Translations under genes and position numbers: made by a program
Origin: Hyposmocoma kahamanoa
Taxonomy: Eukaryota > Arthropoda > Insecta > Lepidoptera > Cosmopterigidae
Length of the DNA stretch: 64,000 bases
Assembly: GCF_003589595.1 (NCBI RefSeq)
Contig: NW_020656077.1
Coordinates: 4,585,538 to 4,649,537, forward strand
Reading direction: 5' to 3'
Notes under the pieces: generated by a model
The model's input: the letters and a program-made list of their open reading frames with translations, nothing else
What the model was told of the DNA's origin: nothing
Database searches by the model: none
Shown here: positions 55,448-64,000 of the stretch, one piece after another
Layout of the letters: every line of letters starts with the position of its first letter
Position numbering within the stretch: position 1 is the first letter of the stretch

Positions 55448-56639
55448 TGGATCTTAGTTTGTTTGATATTGTATTATTTTGATACTTATTGTCATTACTC
55501 ATTTTTTACAACATAGTATATAAATATTGTTAACTTCTGGTGCCTTATGTCAGGTCAGGGATTGAATTTACTGAAATTATTTATGTATACAATTGAACAA
55601 AGAGTACTTTGTTATTATATTGTTCTGTTGATGATGACGAGAAACTGGTTGTGTACCTATTCACTGCCAAAAAATACATGAATTCCAATGAAAAACTTAA
55701 AAAAATAAAAAATTACACAGGTTACTGTTTTAAGGCGAATATGTTTCAATTAATTGTGCTTTTTGATTTAATAGTGAAAGGATGTAACTTTCGACTAACC
55801 AGGCGTTCACCACTGGACTCTGCCCTCCTGCATAGGACGCCAGCTAAGATCCTACATTAAATAAAGTTAATTTTTATCAAGTAGGTATTCAGTTTTTTTC
55901 GGTATGTTTAATAATTTTGACATTGATTGTACTGTGTTTGCGTGGCTTGCCTTTGCCAAAATTTGACTAGTCGGGTAAAACACCGTGATCTGTCGGTTCT
56001 AGTCGAAAGAACCTATGTTCTATCGATTCGCCATTTTAAAATTTCAAGGTTGTTTCATAGTGCATCATCTATGGTTTTAGTTGTTTGAATGGCCACGCTG
56101 ATTAACCCTATTCCGGCAGGTGCGGCGGCGCGGCGTTACCATTTATCAACCTCGAGTAGGTACCTAGAAAAAGTTGTCGGTTATAGTCCTATTGTGGAAT
56201 TAGTTGTTGTATCCATCTACGTTGCTGTTTCCATCAAGATAACAGAAATCCAAATTATTGTAAGGTATAGTCGCGTAGAAAAACTATATATCATGAAGTG
56301 TTTGTTGCATGCCTCCATTCTCATTCGTTCTTTGGTTGGTTTTGCTTAAGTAGTAGTAGAGTTTGAGTGTAATTTGTGGCTGCCTATGTATGTGGGTGTC
56401 TATTGGGATGTAATTTGTGGTTGTCCATAGCACCTACATTCATACATTTCTTCACACCGCGAAATAAGCTAACCGAGCTTACAGAACTATGTGGGCTAAC
56501 TTAGTAGTTAGCCTACATAGTTCTGTTAGCTCTAAAACTCTGGTTTTAACAACTCTGACAATCAAAAGGAAAAATGGTTTTACAAAAATCACTCAAAAGT
56601 GCCATTGAAATTCGGAAAGTGTAATTCATCCAAATGCGG

Positions 56640-57690
56640 TATCTAAACCTAGGGAGGGGCAGAAAATGACAATACTCGTTACTTTTTTATTCTCCGTTTT
56701 GGTAAAATGTCAGTTAACTACTGTATTTTTTACATAGCACCATTATAATTACTTTAAAATCCAACTTCGACTTCCTAGGTTAGTGGTTTTGTTCTACGAT
56801 GCAGTAAAACCATTTCCGGAAATCGAAAAAGTAATTAATTAATATTTGGTGGTTTTAACAACTTTATGCCACTCCTTGTGAAAAGATATAGAATTTAAGG
56901 GAATAACCGATAGAATTGCAGTCCTCAACATAAGTATACCAGGCTCCAAAGAAATCTGGTCCATCATTCAAATATACGCACCAACAGAAACTAGCAACAA
57001 TGGTCTAAAAGATAAATTTTATGAAGAACTCTCGGAAACCCTATAAGACGCAAACAAACGTGGTGGTTATGGGCGACTTTTACGACAGAATCGGAACACA
57101 AAACCCAGGCAAAGAATCAGTGATAAGGAAATTTGGCGTGGGGAAGAGGAGCGAAAACGGAAAAAGGATGATAAACCTAGCACAAGAACACAACCTCTCT
57201 TACATGAACAGCTATTTCAAGAAAAAACAAACAAAGAAATGGACTTGGGTGTCACCAGATGGCTCATAAAGGAATGGAGAGAAGTATGCTGGGATTCTCT
57301 CTAAGAGACAAAGAGAGAGCCACAGACATACGAAGGACCACTAAATTGGAGGATGTCACCACAAAAAGCAAAACACTGAAGTGGAAGTGGACAGGCCACG
57401 TACGTACAGGAAGAGAATAGAAAAGTTGACCAGAATGGTTACCAAGAGAAAATGCCGAGAGGAAAAGAGGTCGTCCATTTAAAAGATGGTCCGACGACCT
57501 TCGACTTCAAGATTCGCTGAAGTTGTAGTTTAAGCAATTTATGAATGTAATTCTCAATATAATTGAATGTCAGTGTAGTATAGGTTAATAAACAAATAAA
57601 TGTCGCTCCTTGTAGCTATGTCTGTACATGTATCTATATATTACGAGGAAAACTTTTTCCGACCATTGCTCATTATCGAACAACTAACTA
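56640..57690 (+). repeat. Same dispersed repeat, copy 3, split by an RTE LINE
   Basis: CCTAGGGAGGGGCAGAAAAT and CTTCGACTTCCTAGGTTAGT to 56879; after the LINE it resumes with TAGCTATGTCTGTACATG and TTTTTCCGACCATTG. Confidence 0.7.
56880..57599 (+). mobile_element. RTE-type LINE, internally deleted, with target-site duplication
   Basis: Frames read DRIAVLNISIPGSKEIWSII with QIYAPTETSNN and VVMGDFYDRIGTQN (endonuclease), then MLGFSLRDKERATDIR and GRPFKRWSDDL (the C-terminal end of RTE ORF2), with the whole reverse transcriptase missing between about 57265 and 57290. It is flanked by ATGCCACTCCTTGT (56866-56879) and ATGTCGCTCCTTGT (57600-57613). It interrupts a dispersed repeat seen elsewhere in the window. 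Confidence 0.8.
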
Positions 57691-58177
57691 ACCTGCTGTA
57701 GTTATTCTGTTGTTGCATCGTGCGAACTAGCAAGTATACAATTCCAATAGCTGTGAGAAAGAAATTTCGCTATTCAAATGATTTAGCAATGTTACGATTT
57801 GCAAATCTTACGATAAATTTAATTACGACCGGTGTTATTTAGTGAATACCTGTTCATATATTTTTTGGGAATTTCAGGGTTCTATCGCTGGACGAAACTT
57901 GAGGACCTATCGCCTATCGTACTGTAGACTAGGCTGTACTCTATGAGTAGAATTGCTGGCTGAACATAGGTAATGATTATAGTTTTGTATTTGGAACGCT
58001 AAGAAAATAAGGGAGGATCTTGACATATCATATTAAGATCATTGTTTCGTAACTCTACGCCAAAATTATGTAAAAAAGTGAAATAAAGTATAAAATTGAA
58101 GATTATTACAGTTTGAGTTTATAGAAATGCCTCTCGCCACGTAATCTGAGCTACCCCCTATTTCAGTACCCACCTCT

Positions 58178-58470
58178 GCCCCCGTAGCATGGCTACGCAT
58201 GAAGTCGCGACGCGCGCGATAAAATTGAAATAAACGCGCGCTATTGGCTATTTAAATTAGATCAGCCCTTGTAGCATGGCTAAGCATGATAGTCGCGACA
58301 CGCGCGAAAAAATTGAAAAAAGCGCGCGCTATTGGCTATCGAAATTAGATCTGATTGAGACAGCCATCAGCGCGCACTTATTCAATTTTATTGCGCGTGA
58401 CGCGATTATCATGCCATGCTACGGGGTGCTGATTGAGACAGCCAATAGCGCGCGCTTATTTCAATTTTAT
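58178..58470. repeat. GC-rich foldback repeats, tandem and inverted copies
   Basis: CCCCGTAGCATGGCTACGCA at 58181 and TTGTAGCATGGCTAAGCATG at 58269 are direct copies; ATCATGCCATGCTACGGGGT at about 58408 is inverted. Between them the CGCGCG / AAATTGAAATAA blocks recur in both directions. The intact mariner begins 55 bases downstream. Confidence 0.8.
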
Positions 58471-58524
58471 TCATATTCATATTTATTAGCATTTCACATG
58501 GAAGATAAGCTTATACATGAGATA

Positions 58525-59809
58525 TTAGGGGTTAAAGTATGAAATTACCGTTTTATTGCAATAGGTTCTTTGAATTTTCATAGAATCTTCATGGTTTGAG
58601 GTTTTCGAATGAAACTTTTTTCAAATGGTTTCTGTGATTTTATTTTTTTAAATTTGAAACATTTGAATATCGACTTTCAATTGTTTTTGTTATTCAATTT
58701 AGACAAGAAAGATGGATACTGCGAAAATTCGAGTGATTTTTGAATACGAGTTCCGACGCGGAACTAACGCGGCAGAAACAGCCCGCAATATCAATGCTGC
58801 GTTTGGAGAGGGGTCTACTAATGAACGCACCGTGCGATTTTGGTTTAAACGCTTTCGTGATGGAAATTTCGACTTAAAGAACGAGCCACGAGGAAGACCG
58901 CCCACACAGGTGAATAACGATGAATTAAGAGAGATAGTGGAAGCCGATCCAAGTCAAACTACCCAGGAATTAGCGGCATGGTTTAACGTTACCTTACCCA
59001 CAATATTGACTCACTTGCGTCAAATCAATAAAATAAAAAAATACGAAAAATGGGTGCCTCATGATTTGACTGATCTGCAGAAAGAAACGCGTGTTGAAAC
59101 TTGTGTTGCCTTGTTGAACCGGTACAGAAATGAAGGAATATTGGATCGAATTGTAACATGTGATGAAAAGTGGATTCTTTATGATAACCGGAAAAGAAAA
59201 ATGCAATGGCTGACCCCAGGTCAAATGCCACAACAGTGTCCTAAAGCAAAACTTACCAATAAAAAGGTAATGGTAACTGTTTGGTGGTCTCAGCATGGTG
59301 TTATTCACTATAGTTTTCTCCGATCTGGTCAAGCAATAATGGCAGATGTCTATTGTGCCGAACTCCGAACCATGTTGACAAAACTAGCAGTAAAACAGCC
59401 CCGACTCATGAATCGATCTTCACCATTATTGCTCCACGACAACGCGAGACCTCACACAGCACGAGAAACCATTTTGACCCTTCAGGAACTGCAGTTAGAA
59501 ACCATTCGTCATCCTCCGTATTCACCAGACCTTGCTCCAACGGACTACCATTTTTTTCGTGATTTGGACAATTATCTACGTGACAAGAAGTTTTCTTCCC
59601 AGGAGGCAGTACAAAATGCTTTCACACAGTTTGTGCAGTCTAGATCGTCGGAGTTCTATCGCAAAGGCATTAATAACCTTCCCATTAGATGGCAGCAATG
59701 TATAGATAATAATGGCAACTATTTTGATTAAATAAATTTGTTAAAAATTTAAAAAATAAACAATTTAGATTTTCAGTACAAATCGGAAATTTCATACTTT
59801 AACCCCTAT
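58525..59809 (+). mobile_element. Intact mariner transposon
   Basis: A 1,285-bp element bounded by inverted repeats: TAGGGGTTAAAGTATGAAAT at the left and its reverse complement at the right (59789-59808), differing only at the outermost base, each next to TA, the normal mariner target duplication. It carries one uninterrupted transposase frame (58712-59731). It sits beside the GC-rich foldback repeats at 58180-58470. Confidence 0.93.
58712..59731 (+). CDS. Mariner transposase, uninterrupted, 339 aa
   Basis: Cut-and-paste transposase of the IS630/Tc1/mariner superfamily. The N-terminal paired helix-turn-helix covers about residues 1-105, with the GRPP linker near 61-64, then WVPHDL at 114-119, the interdomain motif of mariners. 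The catalytic triad is D151 (TCDEKW), D243 (LHDNARPH) and D278 (SPDLAPTDYH), with 34 residues between the last two, the D34D spacing of true mariners. The end (GINNLPIRWQQCIDNNGNYFD, 319-339) resembles cecropia-type/Hsmar1-like elements. Length is normal (about 345). No stop or frameshift is seen, so the enzyme may be active; that is inference. Confidence 0.95.
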   Translation: MDTAKIRVIFEYEFRRGTNAAETARNINAAFGEGSTNERTVRFWFKRFRDGNFDLKNEPRGRPPTQVNNDELREIVEADPSQTTQELAAWFNVTLPTILTHLRQINKIKKYEKWVPHDLTDLQKETRVETCVALLNRYRNEGILDRIVTCDEKWILYDNRKRKMQWLTPGQMPQQCPKAKLTNKKVMVTVWWSQHGVIHYSFLRSGQAIMADVYCAELRTMLTKLAVKQPRLMNRSSPLLLHDNARPHTARETILTLQELQLETIRHPPYSPDLAPTDYHFFRDLDNYLRDKKFSSQEAVQNAFTQFVQSRSSEFYRKGINNLPIRWQQCIDNNGNYFD

Positions 59810-59819
59810 TATTACCCTG

Positions 59820-60860
59820 TAAGGGTGTAGCAAAGTTACAATGGAATTTAAATACATTGCAAGCTTGAACGTGGTTAAATAGTTTAGATAATGAATTATA
59901 TTACTGATTTTATAATTATTAATAAAAATCAATATTACATAATATTTTTATCTTAAAATTAATTAGATTATTATTTTTATAATTATTAAACATTTTTATC
60001 ACTATTACATTTAATGTCATTTCATTTATTGCAATCCACATTTCAATAAACTACATGTGATACCCTGTTAGGGCGTAGCACAATTTAAACTTAAACCTAA
60101 TGATACAATTATTTCAACATATATTATGATATATATTATTCGTACACTTATTTTTAATAATAATATTTACTGAATTGTATTTTTGATTATTACCTAAATT
60201 TCATATAGACACGAAATCAATTTCAAATACATTTATCGCCAAAAAATTCAGACATATTATAATACGATTTTTTTGTTTAGAAATCTTTTAAACGTTTTTC
60301 AAAGACCGATCCTTATCCAAATTTTTGATATAATTAGGGATGTGGTTACATACTTTTATTAACATAGGGTGTGGTGCGCAAGAAAATAATTTTAGTTTAG
60401 AAGGAGAAAGTTTAAGCTTGTCATGTTATCCTAATGGATGGCTGGACCAAACGACATCCACAGGATTTGCGCGAGATAATTGACACGACCAAGGTACAAA
60501 GTGAAAATGGCTGAATGATCTCAAGTATATGGAACTCCGCGTACAGTTGGCACGCATGTCACGCCAACTAAGCGCTTCTACTGTACGAGTATCAGTTGTT
60601 CTGTGAAGTAAACATTATCTTTATATGAAATATGATTACTTTCCTCTTACCCTATCTTTTGGGGGAGAGAAATGTTAGCACAATTTGCACATTTTCGGCA
60701 AATATCGAATTTAGCGTAATAATTGTTAAAACAAGTAAAGCTGATAAATGGAGGCAACCTTAGTGTACTTCAAGATTCTTATGAGAGTTTATAAAGCTCA
60801 AAACATTTTACTTAAAATAAAATATGTTCCCCTCACACTGCCTGATCTGGCGTGACTATA
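59820..60860. other. AT-rich stretch between the two mariners
   Basis: TACCCTGTAAGGGTGTAGCA (59813) and TACCCTGTTAGGGCGTAGCA (60062) are a direct pair about 250 bases apart. The rest is AT-rich without a supportable gene. Confidence 0.45.
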
Positions 60861-60864
60861 CGTG

Positions 60865-62112
60865 GGGCGCACTATAATATAATTTCCGGAATGAATAACA
60901 AAAAAATACTAGAAATGGTCAGAAAAGAATTTATTGTTTCACAAAATATTCTCCGTTAGCTTTAATACACTTTTTTCAAACGAATGAACCAATTTTGAAA
61001 ACATTTATGTTACTCCTCCGTGACAATCTTTACAACACATTTTTCATACTCTTCGACAGCCTCTTCAGGTGATGAAAATCGTTGACCGCGTAACTGGTTC
61101 CTAAGTTTTGGAAATAAATAAAAGTCACAAGGTGCCAGGTTGGAACTGTACGCGGGATGACTCATAAGGTCAACGTTGTTCACTTTCAAAAATTCATTTG
61201 TCTGTCTGGCCGTGTGAGAACTGCCATTGTCGTGGTGCAAGACGATACGGTTACGGATACGGATTACGGTTATTTTTACGGAGTTTGTCAATAACTTCCG
61301 GTAAACAAATGGTCGTGTACCAATCACTATTCACGGTACAACTATTCTCCAAAGCAACCAACGTAGCCACGTGTCCAGCTGTATTACGGCTCATCTTGAA
61401 AGACCCATACGCTCGATTGCTACTTTGTTTTGGGATCGTAACTATGAATCCATGTTTCATCACCTGTTACTATGTCCCACACCAAATTTGACGCCCCTTC
61501 GTTAAATCTGGTAAGCATGGCATTGCACCAAGTGACGCGATCCATTTTTTAAGCCTCAGTCAAATTGTGTGGGGTCCACTGAGAGCACAGCTTTTTCACA
61601 CACAAATGTTTGTGTAGTATTGAATGTATTTGACTCATGCCTATGCCTAAAGATGCCCGAATCTCATGGCATGTCACATGCCTGTCTGTTTTGTTCATAC
61701 GGTGCACAGCATCGATGTTTTTGTTGTTCACAGCAATGGACGGGCGACCATCACGAAATTAGTCGCTGAATTTCACACGACCGCGTATGACTTCTGCAAA
61801 CCAGCTATAAATAGTCGTCTTGCATGGTGCTTCATCGTCAAAAGCAGTTTGAAGCCGAGTGAAGCTGCGCTGAGCTGTTAAATTACACTTAAAAATTGTA
61901 GAAAATTATAGGTACTACAAAAATTTTCACGAGTTAAATCCATGGTGATGTAGTCAACCAATTTCTAAAATGACGCCACAATGTAAAAACAAGTGACAGT
62001 CAGATGAAACATACTGTATTCTACAGCCAAAGAATTCCATTTTCAAATATTGTAATTACTTTTTAAATATTGTTTATGTAAGTGGCCACTTCCGGAAACT
62101 TATGGTGCGCCC
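60865..62112 (-). mobile_element. Second degenerate mariner of the same subfamily
   Basis: Ends read GGGGCGCACTATAA near 60865 and the complement of GGGCGCACCATAAGTTTCC near 62112, with TA after the right end. Internal sequence matches the 22.6-kb copy in inverted orientation, including non-coding ends (for example the blocks around 61930-62060 and 22630-22760). Confidence 0.87.
61010..61900 (-). pseudogene. Broken mariner transposase
   Basis: Fragments on the minus strand: NIDAVHRMNKTDRHVTCHEI (about 61731-61670) with SLGIGMSQIHSILHKHL, then around 61463-61330 WYTTICLPEVIDKLRKNNR, then 61220-61010 [20 protein letters not shown] and AYSSNLAPCDFYLFPKL. Frameshifts separate the blocks, the second catalytic block reads HDNG and the SPDLAP motif reads SSNLAP, so it is inactive. 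Confidence 0.86.
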
Positions 62113-62944
62113 TATGTAGTACCTAATAATGTGTATTGATTTGTAAGTGACAGATTCATGGTGTCGATATCACGTCAACATCACGACACGTAGATTGTGT
62201 TTTACTTAAATTTAAAATGGAGTTTTGAATTTACTTTATAATATTGAATTATTCTCAAATGTGTACTTGAACAATTTTCGCCGTTTAATGCGTAAGAAAA
62301 GTTAACTCAATTCTATGTTATATAGGTAATCAAAATGTCTTGTAGTCTATTTATCATTGTTTGGCGCATATATATCAATAAAAGGTTATTTAATAAGATT
62401 CATGTATTTAGGTTAAATTTTTTTATACGGAATAAATTTACCGTTATCTTTATCACAATGTATAAAATATTGATTCCAAAGTATGTACTTACTAAATTAA
62501 TTTCAAATTGTAAATAATCTCAGTACTAAAAATGCCGAATTCTCGCGCATGCTTGAGAATGCTCGCGCATTCCGCGGAAGATTTTGGCTCGTATGTAGTT
62601 TACGTTATACAATCCATCATACAGTTCATTATGCTATGTACAATATCGTTACAAACATTAGTTTGCCATTCCGTACCGCCGCAATATAAATCGAGCCTTA
62701 CGTTGGAAATTAATGCTAATAAAATCAGGGCATGTCTTGTGTTACAATATGTACCTTATCAATTACAATAATCCCATTATTATAAGTCATTCGTTAGTTT
62801 TGAATAATGGTCCTACCACTTCACAGATATAATGTACGCACCTTCATTAAACTACGCTATAATCGTCGTCATCTATAGTGATAAATCTTAACATAAGTAG
62901 GTACCTATGTAATTTACTGTTTGGCTTCTAAGTTTGTTGTATTT

Positions 62945-63285
62945 TCTAAATCATAGTTTCCTAAAGTGTCCCTATCGCCTCTCACAGTGGGCGCTGAAGA
63001 GTCCTAGGGGGCGGCAAAGGCCTCTGAAGCAATTGGGGGGCGTTGAAGCTGTCCGGGGGTATACCGCATTTGAAAAAAAAATTGTCTTCTGTATTCTACA
63101 CATATATATGGAAATTCTACACTACACTACATATACATATAGTATATTGCCTTGTGATTTTTATGTTAAGTTAAAAAAAATGTGTTTTCTATGTTATTTT
63201 TTGTGGTAGTGCGCGTTATTTTTTTTATCTTGCCTAAGTGTACTTGCCTGACCCAAAAAGTTTGGGAACCTATGTTCTAAATAAA
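62945..63285 (+). repeat. hAT-like dispersed repeat, second copy
   Basis: GGGCGCTGAAGAGTCCTAGG, GAAGCAATTGGGGGGCGTTG and ATACCGCATTTGAAAAAAAA, ending near AAAAAGTTTGGGAACCTATG. Inverted relative to the copy at 21870-22135. Confidence 0.65.
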
Positions 63286-63459
63286 GGAGCAACGGATCAA
63301 CTAAATCTCAACATTTTAAAAGAGAAATCGGCTCCAAGCTAAAGTATATTAAATGAATGTTTTCGGCACCGCCGAGAATGGTACTTGAAATTTAGTAAAA
63401 ACTAAACAATTCGTCACGCTGTTTCGTCTTTTTTTTCGTATATGCAGTACTATTCAGAT

Positions 63460-63860
63460 ATTTAAATCGCTAAGTTCTGCGGGGCACTGTCACTGCGCCT
63501 GTCACCGTGAGACACATGTTGACAAGCCTCATGAGCTTGTAATTCATCAGCAGCTTGATTTGATTGCCTCTCCTGATCGGAAACTTCAAAAGTTTTTCAA
63601 ATCGTAACAATAGTTGATTTAACTCACAAATTAGAAAGATATAGTACGGAATCAGGTTCATCTTGTCGCTCGGAAACCCATCTGATTTCTAGACTACGAT
63701 GGGCTACCCGATTTCGATTTGAATCAAAATCAGCCTGCAGCACCCTTATCCTTCAAAATCAGAGCTCAGCTATGCTCACGTTATTGCTTGGCTGCAGAAA
63801 CAGGTAAGGGGGCAGTAATTCCCAGGACAACTTTTTCACAAGGAGCTCTGCTGTTGCCAA
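63460..63860 (+). repeat. SINE-like family, split copy near the window end
   Basis: 63475-63560 has GCACTGTCACTGCGCCTGTC and GTTGACAAGCCTCATG; 63740-63860 has TTGCTTGGCTGCAGAAACAG and TTTTTCACAAGGAGCTCTGC. About 180 unrelated bases separate the two halves, suggesting an insertion. Confidence 0.75.
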
Positions 63861-64000
63861 ACATGTTTGGAAAGATGATTGGATAACATGGTTGGATGCG
63901 GGAATATGTTCACAGATTTTGCGATTTTTTTCCGGAATCTGTTAGCCAGTTCGATATTTTGTTAAAAATACCACTATTTAAATGCTTTCCGATCGCAAAA

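Noticed and set aside
55609..55860. An 83-codon plus-strand frame after Dynlt1
   Set aside because: AT-rich, lysine- and phenylalanine-rich chance frame with no motif, beyond the likely poly(A) sites.
58994..59332. A 112-codon minus-strand frame
   Set aside because: Antisense shadow of the mariner transposase.
60400..60620. A possible LINE C-terminal end (GGATGGCTGGACCAAACGAC region)
   Set aside because: Only a faint resemblance to the RW-DD end of RTE-type ORF2; frames break at once and no target duplication or tail was found.
1..64000. A new multi-gene defence or metabolic system
   Set aside because: Only two cellular genes are supported, both well-known families; the remainder is explained by mobile elements and repeats or has no visible signal.

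Overview
This window looks like insect nuclear DNA, most probably from a moth or butterfly. It is AT-rich, its two recognisable genes carry GT-AG introns, and it is packed with mariner elements, tRNA-headed SINE-like repeats, foldback MITEs and decayed non-LTR retrotransposons of kinds common in Lepidoptera. The order is inferred from repeat content; the animal assignment from the gene structures is firm.

Two genes are clear. The mismatch-repair gene Msh6 lies on the minus strand from 52555 down to 21036. I could join 19 exons with consistent splice phases into a 3,342-base reading frame (1,113 residues plus stop) running from an N-terminal PCNA-binding motif through the Phe-Tyr-Glu mismatch-reading loop to the MutS ATPase. 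About 2 kb upstream, head to head on the plus strand, is a three-exon gene for a Tctex-type dynein light chain (Dynlt1-like, 54543-55060, 116 residues). Between the two starts are an E2F-like site next to the Msh6 start, two tandem ~0.33 kb repeat units and several MITE copies.

Layout: 1-21035 holds almost only repeats (a tRNA-derived SINE, palindromic MITEs, a two-copy dispersed repeat, a 38-bp perfect palindrome, a Harbinger-like MITE) plus one possible terminal coding exon near 7.8 kb. 21036-52555 is Msh6. Its introns carry a dead mariner, a hAT-like repeat, an R1-type LINE tail, SINE-like copies, a 386-residue ORF1-like protein inside inverted repeats, a LOA/I-type LINE with an RNase H domain and a cluster of three LINE remnants. 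54543-55450 is Dynlt1. 55450-64000 is repeats again, including a deleted RTE LINE, an apparently intact mariner (58525-59809) and another dead mariner.

I found no evidence of a new multi-gene system. The observations most worth checking are the intact mariner, the inverted-repeat-bounded ORF1 element, the three TTA-flanked MITEs, the nested LINE insertions with visible target-site duplications, and the duplicated unit beside the Msh6 promoter.
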